Of a DNA stretch of 35,303 bases, positions 7,747 to 16,626 are shown piece after piece (within the stretch, counting starts at the first letter, position 1; the number at the start of each line of letters is the position of its first letter). The stretch is taken from NCBI GenBank assembly GCA_022614735.1, contig JAKEHZ010000098.1:1-35303 (forward strand), given 5' to 3'. This stretch comes from Acidobacteriota bacterium. Lineage in GTDB: Bacteria; Acidobacteriota; Blastocatellia; RBC074. A program made the translations under genes and the position numbers. Under the pieces are notes generated by a model. It ran no database searches. It had not been told where the DNA came from and saw only the letters and a list, made by a program, of their open reading frames with translations.

Positions 7747-10701
7747 TCATCGAATGCTTATGCTAACGGGGTTCGCAATCATCCCATCCACCGTCATGCT
7801 CACAGCAACCTCTCCACGCCCCACAAGACTTCGCGGCAGACGCAAATTTATTTGATCCTCGCCGACGAACGCTTCCACTGCGCCAACAAAAAGCACCGGA
7901 ACATCGATGCCGCCAATGTGCGCCACGATATTGGTTAGCGAGCTGCGATTGCGCAGACCTGAACCGAAGAGGATCAAAAAAACCTGGTCAGTTTCGGGGC
8001 CGAGGTCTATCGGTATAGGAATGAATCGGTCTTGATTATTGAATTGAGCCACCGGTTCAAAACTCTGCGTACCATCTTCTTTGACGCGAAATATTAGGGC
8101 AGCCGGCACGCCCTGCCCGTTGGAGTTGGCGGAGAACAACCCGGGAGCGACATTGTTCACGCAAATCGTTGTGCTCAATTTTGTGGGCTGTCCCGTTGAA
8201 ACAGTAACTGTCGTTCTTCCTATTGCAGTACCTGCCGGAATCTGGAAATTGATCTGAGTCGGTGAAACGAAGAATAGCGAGGCAGGGCGTTCTGCACCGT
8301 TACTGTCTGTGACCATGACGCTGGTCCCGAGGAGAGTCGTGGGGAGGGGCAGTCCGGAGGCGACATCAATTCCGCCGGCGAGATTGGCCCCAAATACGGC
8401 GACAATTGATTCTGTCGCGTGTGCAGCGCCGTAGAAGCTGGCGGCGGATACTGGTGAAATAGTCACCAGATCAGGCGTTGAAATCTTTGCGATAAAAGCA
8501 TCAGATAAGCCCCCGCCATAACTACTCTGTAGGGGTTGTGCCGTCGGAAACCCGCTCGCCAAAACCTGGCCGGTAATATAGGCAGTGCCAAAGTTGTCAA
8601 CTTTAATAGCCAGCCCGCGTTCTTCAAAACCTGTGTCGCCGGTGAAGGAACTACCCAGATAAGTTGAATAGATCAATCCACTGCCTGACGGATCAATCTT
8701 GGAGATAAAGGCATCATGATTGCCCTGTAGTGTCGTCTGGATTGCCCCGATCAGGGGAAAATTCGACGATTCGGTTTTGCCGGTAACATAAGCACAACCG
8801 AAATTGTCAACCTCGATTGCGCAACTGGTAATGTTTTCCAAAAGCAGTCCATTATTTTCCGCTCCGTCGCCGCCGAGGTAGGTTGAATAGACCAACGAAT
8901 CTCCGGAGGCACTCAACTTGGAGACGAATCCGTCAATATTACCGCCATAACCGGGTTGCAACGGATTGACCTGTGGGAAATCGAGCGAGACTGTAAATCC
9001 TGTCACATAAGCATTGCCAAAAGTATCCACGGCGATATCTCTGGCATTATCGACGCGGCTCCCGCCCAGATAAGTGGAATAGATGATTGCAGTCCCGGCT
9101 TCATTTATCTTGGTAATGAAGGCATCTTCGACACCACCGAAAGAAGGCTGATAGGCGTTTATGGTTGGAAAATTCGGTGATGTTGTGAGGCCTGTCACGT
9201 AAATATTCTGCAATACGTCGAGCGCAATTCCATAACCCGACTCTTCTTCGAGCCCTCCAGTAGTTGCGGGTTCGCCACCAAGATAGGTTGCATAGACAAG
9301 CGCGCCATCGGGATTCAGTTTGGCCACAAATGCATCGCGTTGACCGCGCAGCTGAGCTTGTAAGGCGTTCTTGACCGGGAAATTGTTGGAATCGGTGCGG
9401 CCGGTGATATATGCGTTATCAAAACGATCGAGTGTGATGCTGTAAGCGCTATCAAAAAAAAGACCGCCGAGATATGTTGAATAAAGCAGCACGTCTCCTT
9501 CGATGTTCAGCTTTGCGACGAAAGCATCACCATTGCCGCGAAAGGTGGGTTGCACAGGGTTGACCAGGGGAAAGTTGAGTGAGTTAGTTTCGCCGGTGAA
9601 ATAGACATTGCCCGCCTTGTCCACAGCGATCGCCCAGCCTCTATCACCAGGGTTCCTCCCCCCGATATAAGTTGAAAAAATTAGAGCAGTTCCGGACGGG
9701 TTAAGCTTGATCACGAAAGCATCGGTTGCGCCATTTATCATTGAATTAAATGGGTTCTTGACGGGAAAATCGGGAGATGAAGTTTGCCCTGTCACATAGA
9801 TGTTGCCGCTCTGATCGACTGCAATGCCATAGCCTATATCCGTTCCAATGCCTCCCAGATAAGTCGAAAAGTCAAGGACAGGATCGATAACCAGGCGGTA
9901 ATCGGGGTTGTAGTCGCCAATTTGAAATCTTATCTGAGAACGCTCATCGACCAGATAACTTCCCTTGATCGCGCGCCGCGCTCCGTCCACTTCCTGATAG
10001 ATGAATGGCTTGCGCATCAGCAATCGCCTGTCTTCGATATCGACAAGCAAATTGCCATGCTCATCGCTCTGGATCTGTTTTGCGCCTTCGAACGCGATCT
10101 TGATCTGTCCGGGGTCGGCTTGAGGCGCAAGGACAAAGTCGTATTCAAGTTGTCTTCGATTGCCATAATAGATGAGATCGATACCAGAATAGACTTCGCG
10201 ATAACGGACGTGCGAGTAATGAGGGATATCCGTTCGCCACTCGCGCGGGTTATTGCCGATAAAATAATTGCTTTTGCCCGCAAGCATGTTCAAGCCTTCA
10301 ATCTGCGAGTCTGATTTTGAACCAACCGGTCTGAGGGCGAGGGTGGAACGACTGGGTTTGTCAATTTCATTCCGCATCGCACTCTTCGCATCTGGCAATT
10401 CCAGGAGCATCTCTTTCCGCGTTAGATAGAATTTATAGCCGGGACCTCGCGAGAAGAAACGGACGGAGCCATCTGCCTGTCCGCGGTTTTCCTCGAAACT
10501 CAACGGGAGCATGTCGAAATGCTCCTTAATCTGAGCATTTGTAGGTCGATTCGATTTTGAATTAGATGGGGCTGTCTTTTGAACCCTGTTTTGATGGAGC
10601 TGAGATGAAAGAGTAAAGGCCGTCGCGATGAGCAGGGCTATCGCACCACTCAGTAGGATCAGATTTTCTCTCCGGATGCGAGATAAGAGACACTTCCACA
10701 T
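7747..10701 (-). CDS. Secreted SBBP-repeat beta-propeller-like protein
   Basis: The 984-residue protein has a basic, hydrophobic N-terminus (NLILLSGAIALLIATAFTL, a signal anchor or signal peptide). A domain with LPLSFEENRGQ and FFSRGPGYKFYLT follows, of the type that commonly precedes SBBP repeats. At least seven repeats of about 60-70 residues come next, each with YSTYLGG, IAVD..GN.Y.TG, NFP and DAF..KL. The C-terminal part (SAASFYGA, VAVFGANLAGG, SPTQINFQIP) matches the Solibacter-type C-terminal domain common in Acidobacteria. The ATG at 10701 is chosen because it starts directly before the basic n-region; a GTG at 10737 would add 12 residues. The function is unknown, and an extracellular or surface role is likely. 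Confidence 0.88.
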   Translation of the reverse strand: MWKCLLSRIRRENLILLSGAIALLIATAFTLSSQLHQNRVQKTAPSNSKSNRPTNAQIKEHFDMLPLSFEENRGQADGSVRFFSRGPGYKFYLTRKEMLLELPDAKSAMRNEIDKPSRSTLALRPVGSKSDSQIEGLNMLAGKSNYFIGNNPREWRTDIPHYSHVRYREVYSGIDLIYYGNRRQLEYDFVLAPQADPGQIKIAFEGAKQIQSDEHGNLLVDIEDRRLLMRKPFIYQEVDGARRAIKGSYLVDERSQIRFQIGDYNPDYRLVIDPVLDFSTYLGGIGTDIGYGIAVDQSGNIYVTGQTSSPDFPVKNPFNSMINGATDAFVIKLNPSGTALIFSTYIGGRNPGDRGWAIAVDKAGNVYFTGETNSLNFPLVNPVQPTFRGNGDAFVAKLNIEGDVLLYSTYLGGLFFDSAYSITLDRFDNAYITGRTDSNNFPVKNALQAQLRGQRDAFVAKLNPDGALVYATYLGGEPATTGGLEEESGYGIALDVLQNIYVTGLTTSPNFPTINAYQPSFGGVEDAFITKINEAGTAIIYSTYLGGSRVDNARDIAVDTFGNAYVTGFTVSLDFPQVNPLQPGYGGNIDGFVSKLSASGDSLVYSTYLGGDGAENNGLLLENITSCAIEVDNFGCAYVTGKTESSNFPLIGAIQTTLQGNHDAFISKIDPSGSGLIYSTYLGSSFTGDTGFEERGLAIKVDNFGTAYITGQVLASGFPTAQPLQSSYGGGLSDAFIAKISTPDLVTISPVSAASFYGAAHATESIVAVFGANLAGGIDVASGLPLPTTLLGTSVMVTDSNGAERPASLFFVSPTQINFQIPAGTAIGRTTVTVSTGQPTKLSTTICVNNVAPGLFSANSNGQGVPAALIFRVKEDGTQSFEPVAQFNNQDRFIPIPIDLGPETDQVFLILFGSGLRNRSSLTNIVAHIGGIDVPVLFVGAVEAFVGEDQINLRLPRSLVGRGEVAVSMTVDGMIANPVSISIR

Positions 10702-10816
10702 AATCAAAGGTGATTGTAAATTTGAGATGGGGGGCACAGCCAGTTAAGAAGCTCGTGGGGTCGCGCGACGGAGTGCCGATGCTCACAACGAACACGTGAG
10801 AATAAAACCACTTCGA

Positions 10817-10846
10817 ATTATAAACAAACGACGCGACGAGAGACAA
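10817..10846 (-). promoter_or_regulatory. Sigma70-like promoter for the SBBP gene
   Basis: On the minus strand TTGTCT (10841-10846) is separated by 18 bases from a perfect TATAAT (10817-10822). Transcription would start near 10810 and leave a leader of about 110 bases before the SBBP ATG. Confidence 0.5.
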
Positions 10847-10852
10847 TAAAAT

Positions 10853-11653
10853 TTAGCCGAGCCGCAATGAATGGTCGGTGATGTACTTCCAGCCTTCTTC
10901 GCTCAAGAGATCGAATGAAGACAGCCCATCCTGTGCAGTGCCGGGATAGACGAAGATCCCATCGCGTTCAATGGCGCGAGGGTCGAGCGAGCGAAGCCCC
11001 TCAAGGAGACCCTCGAATGTCTTAGTTTGCCAGTATTGATCTTCATCCAGATTATCCACTATCCGTCGAAACGGCTGAGCGAGTTGCTCATATGTGGGAC
11101 GGAAGCGGTAATCGCCGACATCGTCTTCGACCGCTTCTTCGCGGTTGTCAATGAGCATCATCAAGGTGACGATCAAATACTCTTTCTGGTCGGAGTAACG
11201 GTGCAGACGATCGATCTGTTGGCCGAGTTCCTCCGGCTCAGTGGCCATCGAGGCTTCAATCTCGTTTTTCCATTGATTGAATGTGCTGATCGCAGTTTCG
11301 GCTTCTTCGTGGTAGTCCCAGAAACCGTACTCCCAGGCGTATTGGTTTTCGAGCAGCAGTGAAGCGACCGATTTAATGAAACGGCGTTTTTCATCCGCGC
11401 TGTCAGTGTTATCTTCCGCCTCGATCAGACCCGCGAGTTTCGAACGCAGTTCATCGCCACCGAAGACTTGAATGACCAGCTGAATGCCGAAAAAGAGCGC
11501 GTGCTCACCCTCCTGCGCGCCCTGTCCGGTGAGGAACGATCTTCTGCCACGGTCGATACGTCCCTGTCTCGATCCACTCATTGCGAGGTATATCCCGCCA
11601 GCGAAGATCGCTACGAATAACAACATTACGAAGAAGTAAATGCCGCTGCTCAT
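10853..11653 (-). CDS. Membrane-anchored hypothetical protein
   Basis: This is a 266-residue protein of unrecognised family. Residues 4-26 (IYFFVMLLFVAIFAGGIYLAM) form one membrane segment with an Arg-rich stretch after it, which suggests a cytoplasmic C-terminal body. The body is acidic, largely helical by composition and rich in Trp/Tyr/Phe (QYAWEYGFWDYHEE). No catalytic motif is visible. It ends with the sequence ITDHSLRLG. It lies downstream of the Tat-like protein gene on the same strand, separated by a hairpin. Its layout loosely recalls DUF1517-type proteins, but I cannot support that assignment. Confidence 0.7.
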   Translation of the reverse strand: MSSGIYFFVMLLFVAIFAGGIYLAMSGSRQGRIDRGRRSFLTGQGAQEGEHALFFGIQLVIQVFGGDELRSKLAGLIEAEDNTDSADEKRRFIKSVASLLLENQYAWEYGFWDYHEEAETAISTFNQWKNEIEASMATEPEELGQQIDRLHRYSDQKEYLIVTLMMLIDNREEAVEDDVGDYRFRPTYEQLAQPFRRIVDNLDEDQYWQTKTFEGLLEGLRSLDPRAIERDGIFVYPGTAQDGLSSFDLLSEEGWKYITDHSLRLG

Positions 11654-11675
11654 ATTTTAGATTTGAGGAAGAGAG

Positions 11676-11744
11676 AGATGCTAGATACTAGATGCTGGAT
11701 GCTAGGACGCTCACCTAGCATCCAGCATCTAACATCTAGCATCT
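11676..11744. repeat. 31-bp inverted repeat built of GATGCTA-like heptamers
   Basis: The arms 11676-11706 and 11714-11744 pair with two mismatches around a 7-base loop. The core gctaggacgctcacctagc is nearly identical to the core of the 26744-26811 hairpin, so these are two copies of one element. It fills the gap between two minus-strand genes. Confidence 0.93.
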
Positions 11745-11750
11745 TCTTTT

Positions 11751-13136
11751 TCAGCCTCCGAACCAACCGCCGCCGCTGCGTCCATACGAGCCAGAGCGCC
11801 CGACGCGTGTGCCTGTCACGCGACCATCATTTGAAACTCGCACACTTGTGCGTCCAAATCCGCTCGGTCTGGCTTTGCCGACACCGCTCGCACCCGGAGC
11901 TGTGCCCACACGCGTTGCATTGAAAACCGTCGGTCGAGAAACGGGTCGATAGCTGGGCGGCTGGAATGTCGACGCAGATGTTGGCCGCGGAATCGTTCTG
12001 CTGTAACCGCTGTCCATCCACATCAACTGGCGCGGCGGGCCGTAGAAGTAGTGACTGTAAAACCACCAGTGCATGAGCGGCGAGCCGCCGTAGTAATAAT
12101 GACGCTGTACGACTGGCTCGGCACCGGCCGGCGCCGCACCGGCGGCCGAAGCCTGCAGCGGCTCGTCGTAGGGCTTGAATTCTGAGAGTTGGAGCATCCG
12201 CACGTCGATCCCGTTCTTCTGCCACTCGACCAGGTCATCGTTGATGTCGTCGAGTTCCTCTTTCTGGGCCGGATCTTTGACCAGATAGATCACCTGTTTA
12301 ATACCGCGCTGTTTGAGCTGGTCGGCCGGCGGAATTTTTGCCAGGTAACGATTATCGAATTGCGTATCCTGATCGGTATAGGAAGCAAGGCGATTGCTGT
12401 CAAGCAACAGTATAGCGGGGGCGTCGTCAGCCACCTTGGATTTTTTCTCTTCGATTTCGCGCGCATAGTAGATCATCGCGCCGAGAGTCTCGTGTGATCG
12501 AACAACGCCGAGCGGATGGGGCCAGTTGTCGAAAACCGGCACCAGTTGCGTGGTATCAGCCATCGCCGCGCCCAGCGCGATTGAAGCAGGCCCGGGCAGG
12601 TCCGCGATAATCAATGTCTGATTGGCGTTTGTTGATTGTGAAATCAAATTACGCAATCCTTCGGCACGCTGATAGGCCTCGTTCATCGCTGCCGTGTTGA
12701 TCGGCTTGATCTGCGAGTTGAGTGAGAGCTGCGAGAGCGATTGGATGAGCGATGGCACGAAAAACGGCTGCCATTGTGGGCTGCGCGGCTGATAGATCGA
12801 AATCAGATAGTTCGGATCAGAGCCACTCCAGGTTTTCTGCCGGCTGTCATACTCAGTCAGACCTTCTCTGAACGTGAGAGTTTTGTCAGAAGAACCTACG
12901 TTCCACCCTTCCTTCTTTTGCAGTTCAAGTGAGTCATAGGAAACTTCAGAACCGTCATCGCTCGCAAATTTGTAGATTGTCACCCCGGCCATGCCGAGCA
13001 CCGCCGCCCAGACCATGCCTTTGCCTAAGGAGCGGCGCGAAATGTGATTGGTGAACCAACTGGCGAGCGGTTCGCTTTGTGAGGATGACGGGTTAACTGT
13101 GGATCTTTTCTGTTTGAGCTTGCTTTTACTGTTCAT
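11751..13136 (-). CDS. Tat-like or membrane-anchored protein with aromatic/Gly-rich tail, unknown function
   Basis: The 461-residue protein has an N-terminal SRRSLGKG, close to the twin-arginine consensus, followed by a hydrophobic segment MVWAAVLGMAGVTIY, so export by Tat or simple anchoring is likely. The middle (about 80-325) has mixed alpha/beta character with LIIADLPGPASIALGAAMA, AILLLDSNRL and KQVIYLVKDPA, and could be Rossmann-like. Residues about 340-461 are low complexity: a Tyr/Trp/His cluster (HYYYGGSPLMHWWFYSHYF) followed by Ser/Arg/Gly-rich sequence ending GRSGGGWFGG. I recognise no family. It is downstream of the PEGA gene with a 99-bp gap. Confidence 0.72.
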   Translation of the reverse strand: MNSKSKLKQKRSTVNPSSSQSEPLASWFTNHISRRSLGKGMVWAAVLGMAGVTIYKFASDDGSEVSYDSLELQKKEGWNVGSSDKTLTFREGLTEYDSRQKTWSGSDPNYLISIYQPRSPQWQPFFVPSLIQSLSQLSLNSQIKPINTAAMNEAYQRAEGLRNLISQSTNANQTLIIADLPGPASIALGAAMADTTQLVPVFDNWPHPLGVVRSHETLGAMIYYAREIEEKKSKVADDAPAILLLDSNRLASYTDQDTQFDNRYLAKIPPADQLKQRGIKQVIYLVKDPAQKEELDDINDDLVEWQKNGIDVRMLQLSEFKPYDEPLQASAAGAAPAGAEPVVQRHYYYGGSPLMHWWFYSHYFYGPPRQLMWMDSGYSRTIPRPTSASTFQPPSYRPVSRPTVFNATRVGTAPGASGVGKARPSGFGRTSVRVSNDGRVTGTRVGRSGSYGRSGGGWFGG

Positions 13137-13235
13137 AATTTAGCGGCGAGGGCGAATCATATGCGGAATGTGCATATGTTTGGTTTGGTCCCTCATGTTA
13201 GTCCCTCACTCACCACCTGTCATACGTTCAATATC

Positions 13236-14699
13236 TTACTTTAGTTCGGGGCTGAGACTCAGGTCGTCGACACTGAAGACCTCGCCGGAGAAGGAGCGAA
13301 AGCCGAATGTGCCGTAAAGAAATTTGTCCTTTGTCTCGGTTGTATCCGTCCAAATCCCAAGGTCGCTATCTTCACCCAGCTGGTTGCTAACGATTCTGTG
13401 AGTTATATGGTGGCGTCTCACCTCGATAGTGATTGCATAAGAGCCCGGTTTGGAAAGATCGACAATTACCGGAGCTGGCGTGCTTACCTCAATCGGCTCG
13501 TTGCCATCTCTCACCAGATAAGTGTAAAAACGTCTTGGAGTATGTGTGGTCGATTTCGGCCCGGCGAGATGAAAGAGATAATAGTTATGACCCTCTTTGT
13601 CTGCGCGCAGAGCCCATGTTGCGCCCTTGCTGTCGTCCAGCCAGATCGTGAAGTTGGCCGTGAAATCCTGATAAATTTTATCCTTGAGCGTGCCCAGTTT
13701 CGGGCCCCTAACTTCAAGCTTTTTGTTCCGCTCATCAGTAATGATCTTCCAGGAATCAGGCGCGTTCCATTGAGAAAGGTTATCAAAGAAATCCGAAACA
13801 CCTGCCGAAGTGGTGATTGGATCGAGTTTGGCGATGAGGGTCCGGGAGCCGGGCGTTAGCACCTCGCGGCGCGACCAGGGTTGATGGCCCAGCAGTTCGA
13901 CAGTGATTGCGTGTTCAGAGATTTGATCAAGTTGATAATCAATCCCGACTTTCCCATCCTCTTGTATGGTTCCTTTGAACTCTCCATCGATCAAAACCCT
14001 TGCCCCCGCTAATCCCTGAACTGTGAGCTTTGCGACTTTGTCGAGTGTAACCGGGTAAATCATCGTCATGCCAGCCTTGAGCTCCGGCAGTTCACCCTGG
14101 AAATCACTATATTCCGCGTGTTTGATTGTCAGCTTATGCTTGCCTGGAGCCAGGTCCGAGATGGTAGTGCTTCCACTCTTATCGATCACGGCCTGAGGTT
14201 CTTGTGCGCTGTCGATGAAAACCCTTGCTCCCTCAGGCAAATCAACCAGGGTGAGAGTGGCCGACCTGGCTGTCAATTTGAGTAGTACTGTGTCCGTTGT
14301 TTTGAGGATCTTTGATTGACGAATGTTACTAAAGAACCCGGGTGCATCCCCTTTAACGCGATAGGCCTGATCTCGTTTAAGGAAAAACTGAGCTTGACCG
14401 GTCTCATCAGCAGTTCCTTCTTCGATTATCTTTCCCGCCAGATTTTCAATGACAATCTTGCCGGGAACTTCGGGATCAAAGAGGACAATAAGTGTGCCCT
14501 TAGTCGGAGGCGCAGCCTTGACTGGTCTTACGGGAGCAGTATCGATGCGTGGCTTTGGTTCAATGATTGTCGGGCGACGTTGTGCAGAGGTTGAAGTTGA
14601 GAGTAAAAAGAGACAGCCGAATAGAATAATAGAATAACGCCAGGGCGCAATGAGAGACGAAATATTCACGATCTTGATCAGTTGGCGTCTTTTGCGCAT
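13236..14699 (-). CDS. Exported PEGA-domain protein
   Basis: The 487-residue protein has a signal peptide with a hydrophobic core IILFGCLFLLSTSTSA before Gln. Several PEGA-like modules follow (LPEGARVFIDS, DLAPGKHKLTIKHAEY, LAGARVLIDGE, ITVELLGHQPW), and a C-terminal domain (about 310-487) resembles concanavalin-like/DUF1080 beta-sandwiches (DFTANFTIWLDD, GTFGFRSFSGE, FSVDDLSL). It probably acts outside the cytoplasmic membrane as a binding or structural protein. The start overlaps the end of the kinase gene by 22 bases, so the two are probably co-translated. PEGA proteins are often found with Ser/Thr kinases. Confidence 0.82.
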   Translation of the reverse strand: MRKRRQLIKIVNISSLIAPWRYSIILFGCLFLLSTSTSAQRRPTIIEPKPRIDTAPVRPVKAAPPTKGTLIVLFDPEVPGKIVIENLAGKIIEEGTADETGQAQFFLKRDQAYRVKGDAPGFFSNIRQSKILKTTDTVLLKLTARSATLTLVDLPEGARVFIDSAQEPQAVIDKSGSTTISDLAPGKHKLTIKHAEYSDFQGELPELKAGMTMIYPVTLDKVAKLTVQGLAGARVLIDGEFKGTIQEDGKVGIDYQLDQISEHAITVELLGHQPWSRREVLTPGSRTLIAKLDPITTSAGVSDFFDNLSQWNAPDSWKIITDERNKKLEVRGPKLGTLKDKIYQDFTANFTIWLDDSKGATWALRADKEGHNYYLFHLAGPKSTTHTPRRFYTYLVRDGNEPIEVSTPAPVIVDLSKPGSYAITIEVRRHHITHRIVSNQLGEDSDLGIWTDTTETKDKFLYGTFGFRSFSGEVFSVDDLSLSPELK

Positions 14700-16564
14700 C
14701 GGAAACCGAGCCAGTCGGCAGAGAAGCTTGGAATATCATAGTAACGGTCTGTTGTAGTTTGCTCAGCGCGCGGGGTCTTAAAAGTACCGCCGCGATAAAC
14801 TTTTCCTTCACCAGATTCTGCCAGGCTGCCGGGATAAGGCTTGTAATCGGTTGAGGTCCACTCTGCAACGTTGCCCGCCATATCGAGCAATCTGAACGGG
14901 CTTGCGCCACAAGGATAGCTGCCGACGGTACGAGGTTTGTTCAAGCGCTCTTCGGATGAATTTGAGCAATCTGCTTTGACTTTATTACCGTAAGGGTAGA
15001 GCAAATTCTCCTTGCCGCGTGCCGCGAACTCCCATTCTTCTTCTGTCGGCAGCCTTTTGTTTTTCCACACGCAAAAATCCCGAGCCTCAAACCAGGTTAC
15101 ATTGACTACGGGGTATTTCGCCTCACCAGCTGCGATTTTGCCGTCCTTCCAATGCTCAGGCGCGTTACGTCGCGTCTGGCGAATGAATTCATCATATTGC
15201 TCATTAGTGACTTCTTCTATGTCGATTAAGAACGGACTGACTTTGACCGGGTGCTCCGGCTTCTCATAGATGTTGCCGCTATTGAGCCCCATCATGAACT
15301 CTCCAGCTGGAATCGAAACCATTCCAATGGGAACGTTTGAAGATGAATTTGTATTTGTCTGTTCTGGTCGGCGAGTCAGCCAATAAATAATCAAACTCAA
15401 CGCCACCACAGCCAGAGCCACCATTCCAAAGATGTGCGGCAAATTCGATTTCTGTTCTGTTGGCCTGAGAAGGACATCCCGCCGGGGAAATCCATCGACA
15501 TTAGCTCCGCCGTTCTGAAGAGGTCTCCTATTGTAAGTCGCAAGATCTGCTTGAGGGTAGTCAGGGTCAGTGATCACTGTGCTATCCATCTCAATCGTCT
15601 CAGCTTCAGTGAGATTCGAGCGGCCCGTGCTCCGACCTTCCTGCACGATGGTCCGGCGAGCGCCAGGCAGGCGGCCAGCGATTGTGGCTGTCCCTGTGTA
15701 TTCGAACTCTTCAATGATATCAATGAATTGGCGCGCCGTCTGATAGCGGTCGTCAGGATTCTTCTCGAGAGACTTAAGAACTATCTTTTCGAGCTCGGGC
15801 GAGATGCTGGGATAGTGTTGTGAAAGCGGTGGCACCGGGAGCTCGATGTGACCGCGACGGATTTCGTAATCGGAAGTGCTGCTGCCATCATCCTCAAAAG
15901 GCACGTGGCCGGTCAGCATCTCGTAGAAGACGATGCCCATCGCGTAGATGTCCGACCGCTGATCGAGTTCTCGTCCTCGCGCCTGTTCGGGACTCATATA
16001 CTCAGGCGTGCCGGGATTGAATCCCATCTGCGTCCCGCCTTTGACGCCTCGTACTTTGACTATACCGAAATCCGTCACCTTCACTACGTCCTCGGGTGTG
16101 ACGAGGATATTCGCCGGTTTCAAATCGCGGTGAATGATGCCTTGATGTTTCTCACCTGACCTGTCCGAGTAAATGAAATGATGAGCGTAATCGATCGCAG
16201 CGAGAATTTGTTTGAAGAGTTTGATTGCACGATGGGCAGGAATTGGGCCGGTCTCGCGGGTGATCATTTTACGAAGGTCGCGTCCGGGTACGTACTCCAT
16301 AACGATGCAAGTCGTGTCGCCGCTGGCAATGAAGTCATAAACGCGAACGATGTTCGGATGATCGAGCTGTGATTGAACGAAGGCTTCGCGTTCGAGACGG
16401 TCACGCAAATGCTCAACCTGGCGCGGGCTGAAATCTTCCGTGCGGATGGTTTTTATGATCACTTCACGCGCCAGACGCGTGTGGCGCCCGATGTACAATT
16501 CACCCATTCCGCCCTCGCCGAATGGGCTGATCACCTCGTAATTGCCAATCAGACGTCCAATCAT
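14678..16564 (-). CDS. Membrane Ser/Thr protein kinase fused to an FGE-sulfatase (formylglycine-enzyme-like) domain
   Basis: The 628-residue protein begins with a Hanks-type kinase domain (about 8-288): FGEGGMGE loop, Lys38, Glu60, HRDLKPAN (145-152, Asp147), DFG (165-167) and GTPEYMSPEQ. All catalytic residues are intact. A Ser/Thr-rich juxtamembrane stretch leads to one membrane helix (about 378-397). The rest (about 411-628) is an FGE-sulfatase domain (IPAGEFMMG, EVTNEQYDEF, NVTWFEARDFC, RLPTEEEWEFAARG, GNVAEWT, GGTF, GFRCA) placed outside the membrane. It could sense or bind an extracytoplasmic ligand; enzymatic FGE activity is unproven. No Shine-Dalgarno is seen because a heptamer hairpin abuts the start. 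Confidence 0.93.
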   Translation of the reverse strand: MIGRLIGNYEVISPFGEGGMGELYIGRHTRLAREVIIKTIRTEDFSPRQVEHLRDRLEREAFVQSQLDHPNIVRVYDFIASGDTTCIVMEYVPGRDLRKMITRETGPIPAHRAIKLFKQILAAIDYAHHFIYSDRSGEKHQGIIHRDLKPANILVTPEDVVKVTDFGIVKVRGVKGGTQMGFNPGTPEYMSPEQARGRELDQRSDIYAMGIVFYEMLTGHVPFEDDGSSTSDYEIRRGHIELPVPPLSQHYPSISPELEKIVLKSLEKNPDDRYQTARQFIDIIEEFEYTGTATIAGRLPGARRTIVQEGRSTGRSNLTEAETIEMDSTVITDPDYPQADLATYNRRPLQNGGANVDGFPRRDVLLRPTEQKSNLPHIFGMVALAVVALSLIIYWLTRRPEQTNTNSSSNVPIGMVSIPAGEFMMGLNSGNIYEKPEHPVKVSPFLIDIEEVTNEQYDEFIRQTRRNAPEHWKDGKIAAGEAKYPVVNVTWFEARDFCVWKNKRLPTEEEWEFAARGKENLLYPYGNKVKADCSNSSEERLNKPRTVGSYPCGASPFRLLDMAGNVAEWTSTDYKPYPGSLAESGEGKVYRGGTFKTPRAEQTTTDRYYDIPSFSADWLGFRCAKDAN

Positions 16565-16573
16565 ATGATTCTT

Positions 16574-16626
16574 GATTGCGGATTACTGATTGCAGATTGC
16601 AGATTGCGAATCAGTAATGCGCAATC
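16574..16626. repeat. GATTGCx heptamer inverted repeat between FHA and kinase genes
   Basis: The arms 16574-16591 and 16609-16626 pair with one mismatch over 18 bp. The loop consists of further GATTGCA units. The right arm includes the stop codon region of the FHA gene, and the left end lies only nine bases from the kinase start codon. Similar words occur at 19274-19350. Confidence 0.9.

Noticed and set aside
7634..7938. Plus-strand frames over the convergent hairpin
   Set aside because: They are translations of the inverted repeat and of the antisense of the SBBP C-terminus.
9784..10314. Plus-strand open frame of 176 codons
   Set aside because: It lies wholly inside the SBBP gene on the other strand, with no domain or start signal of its own.
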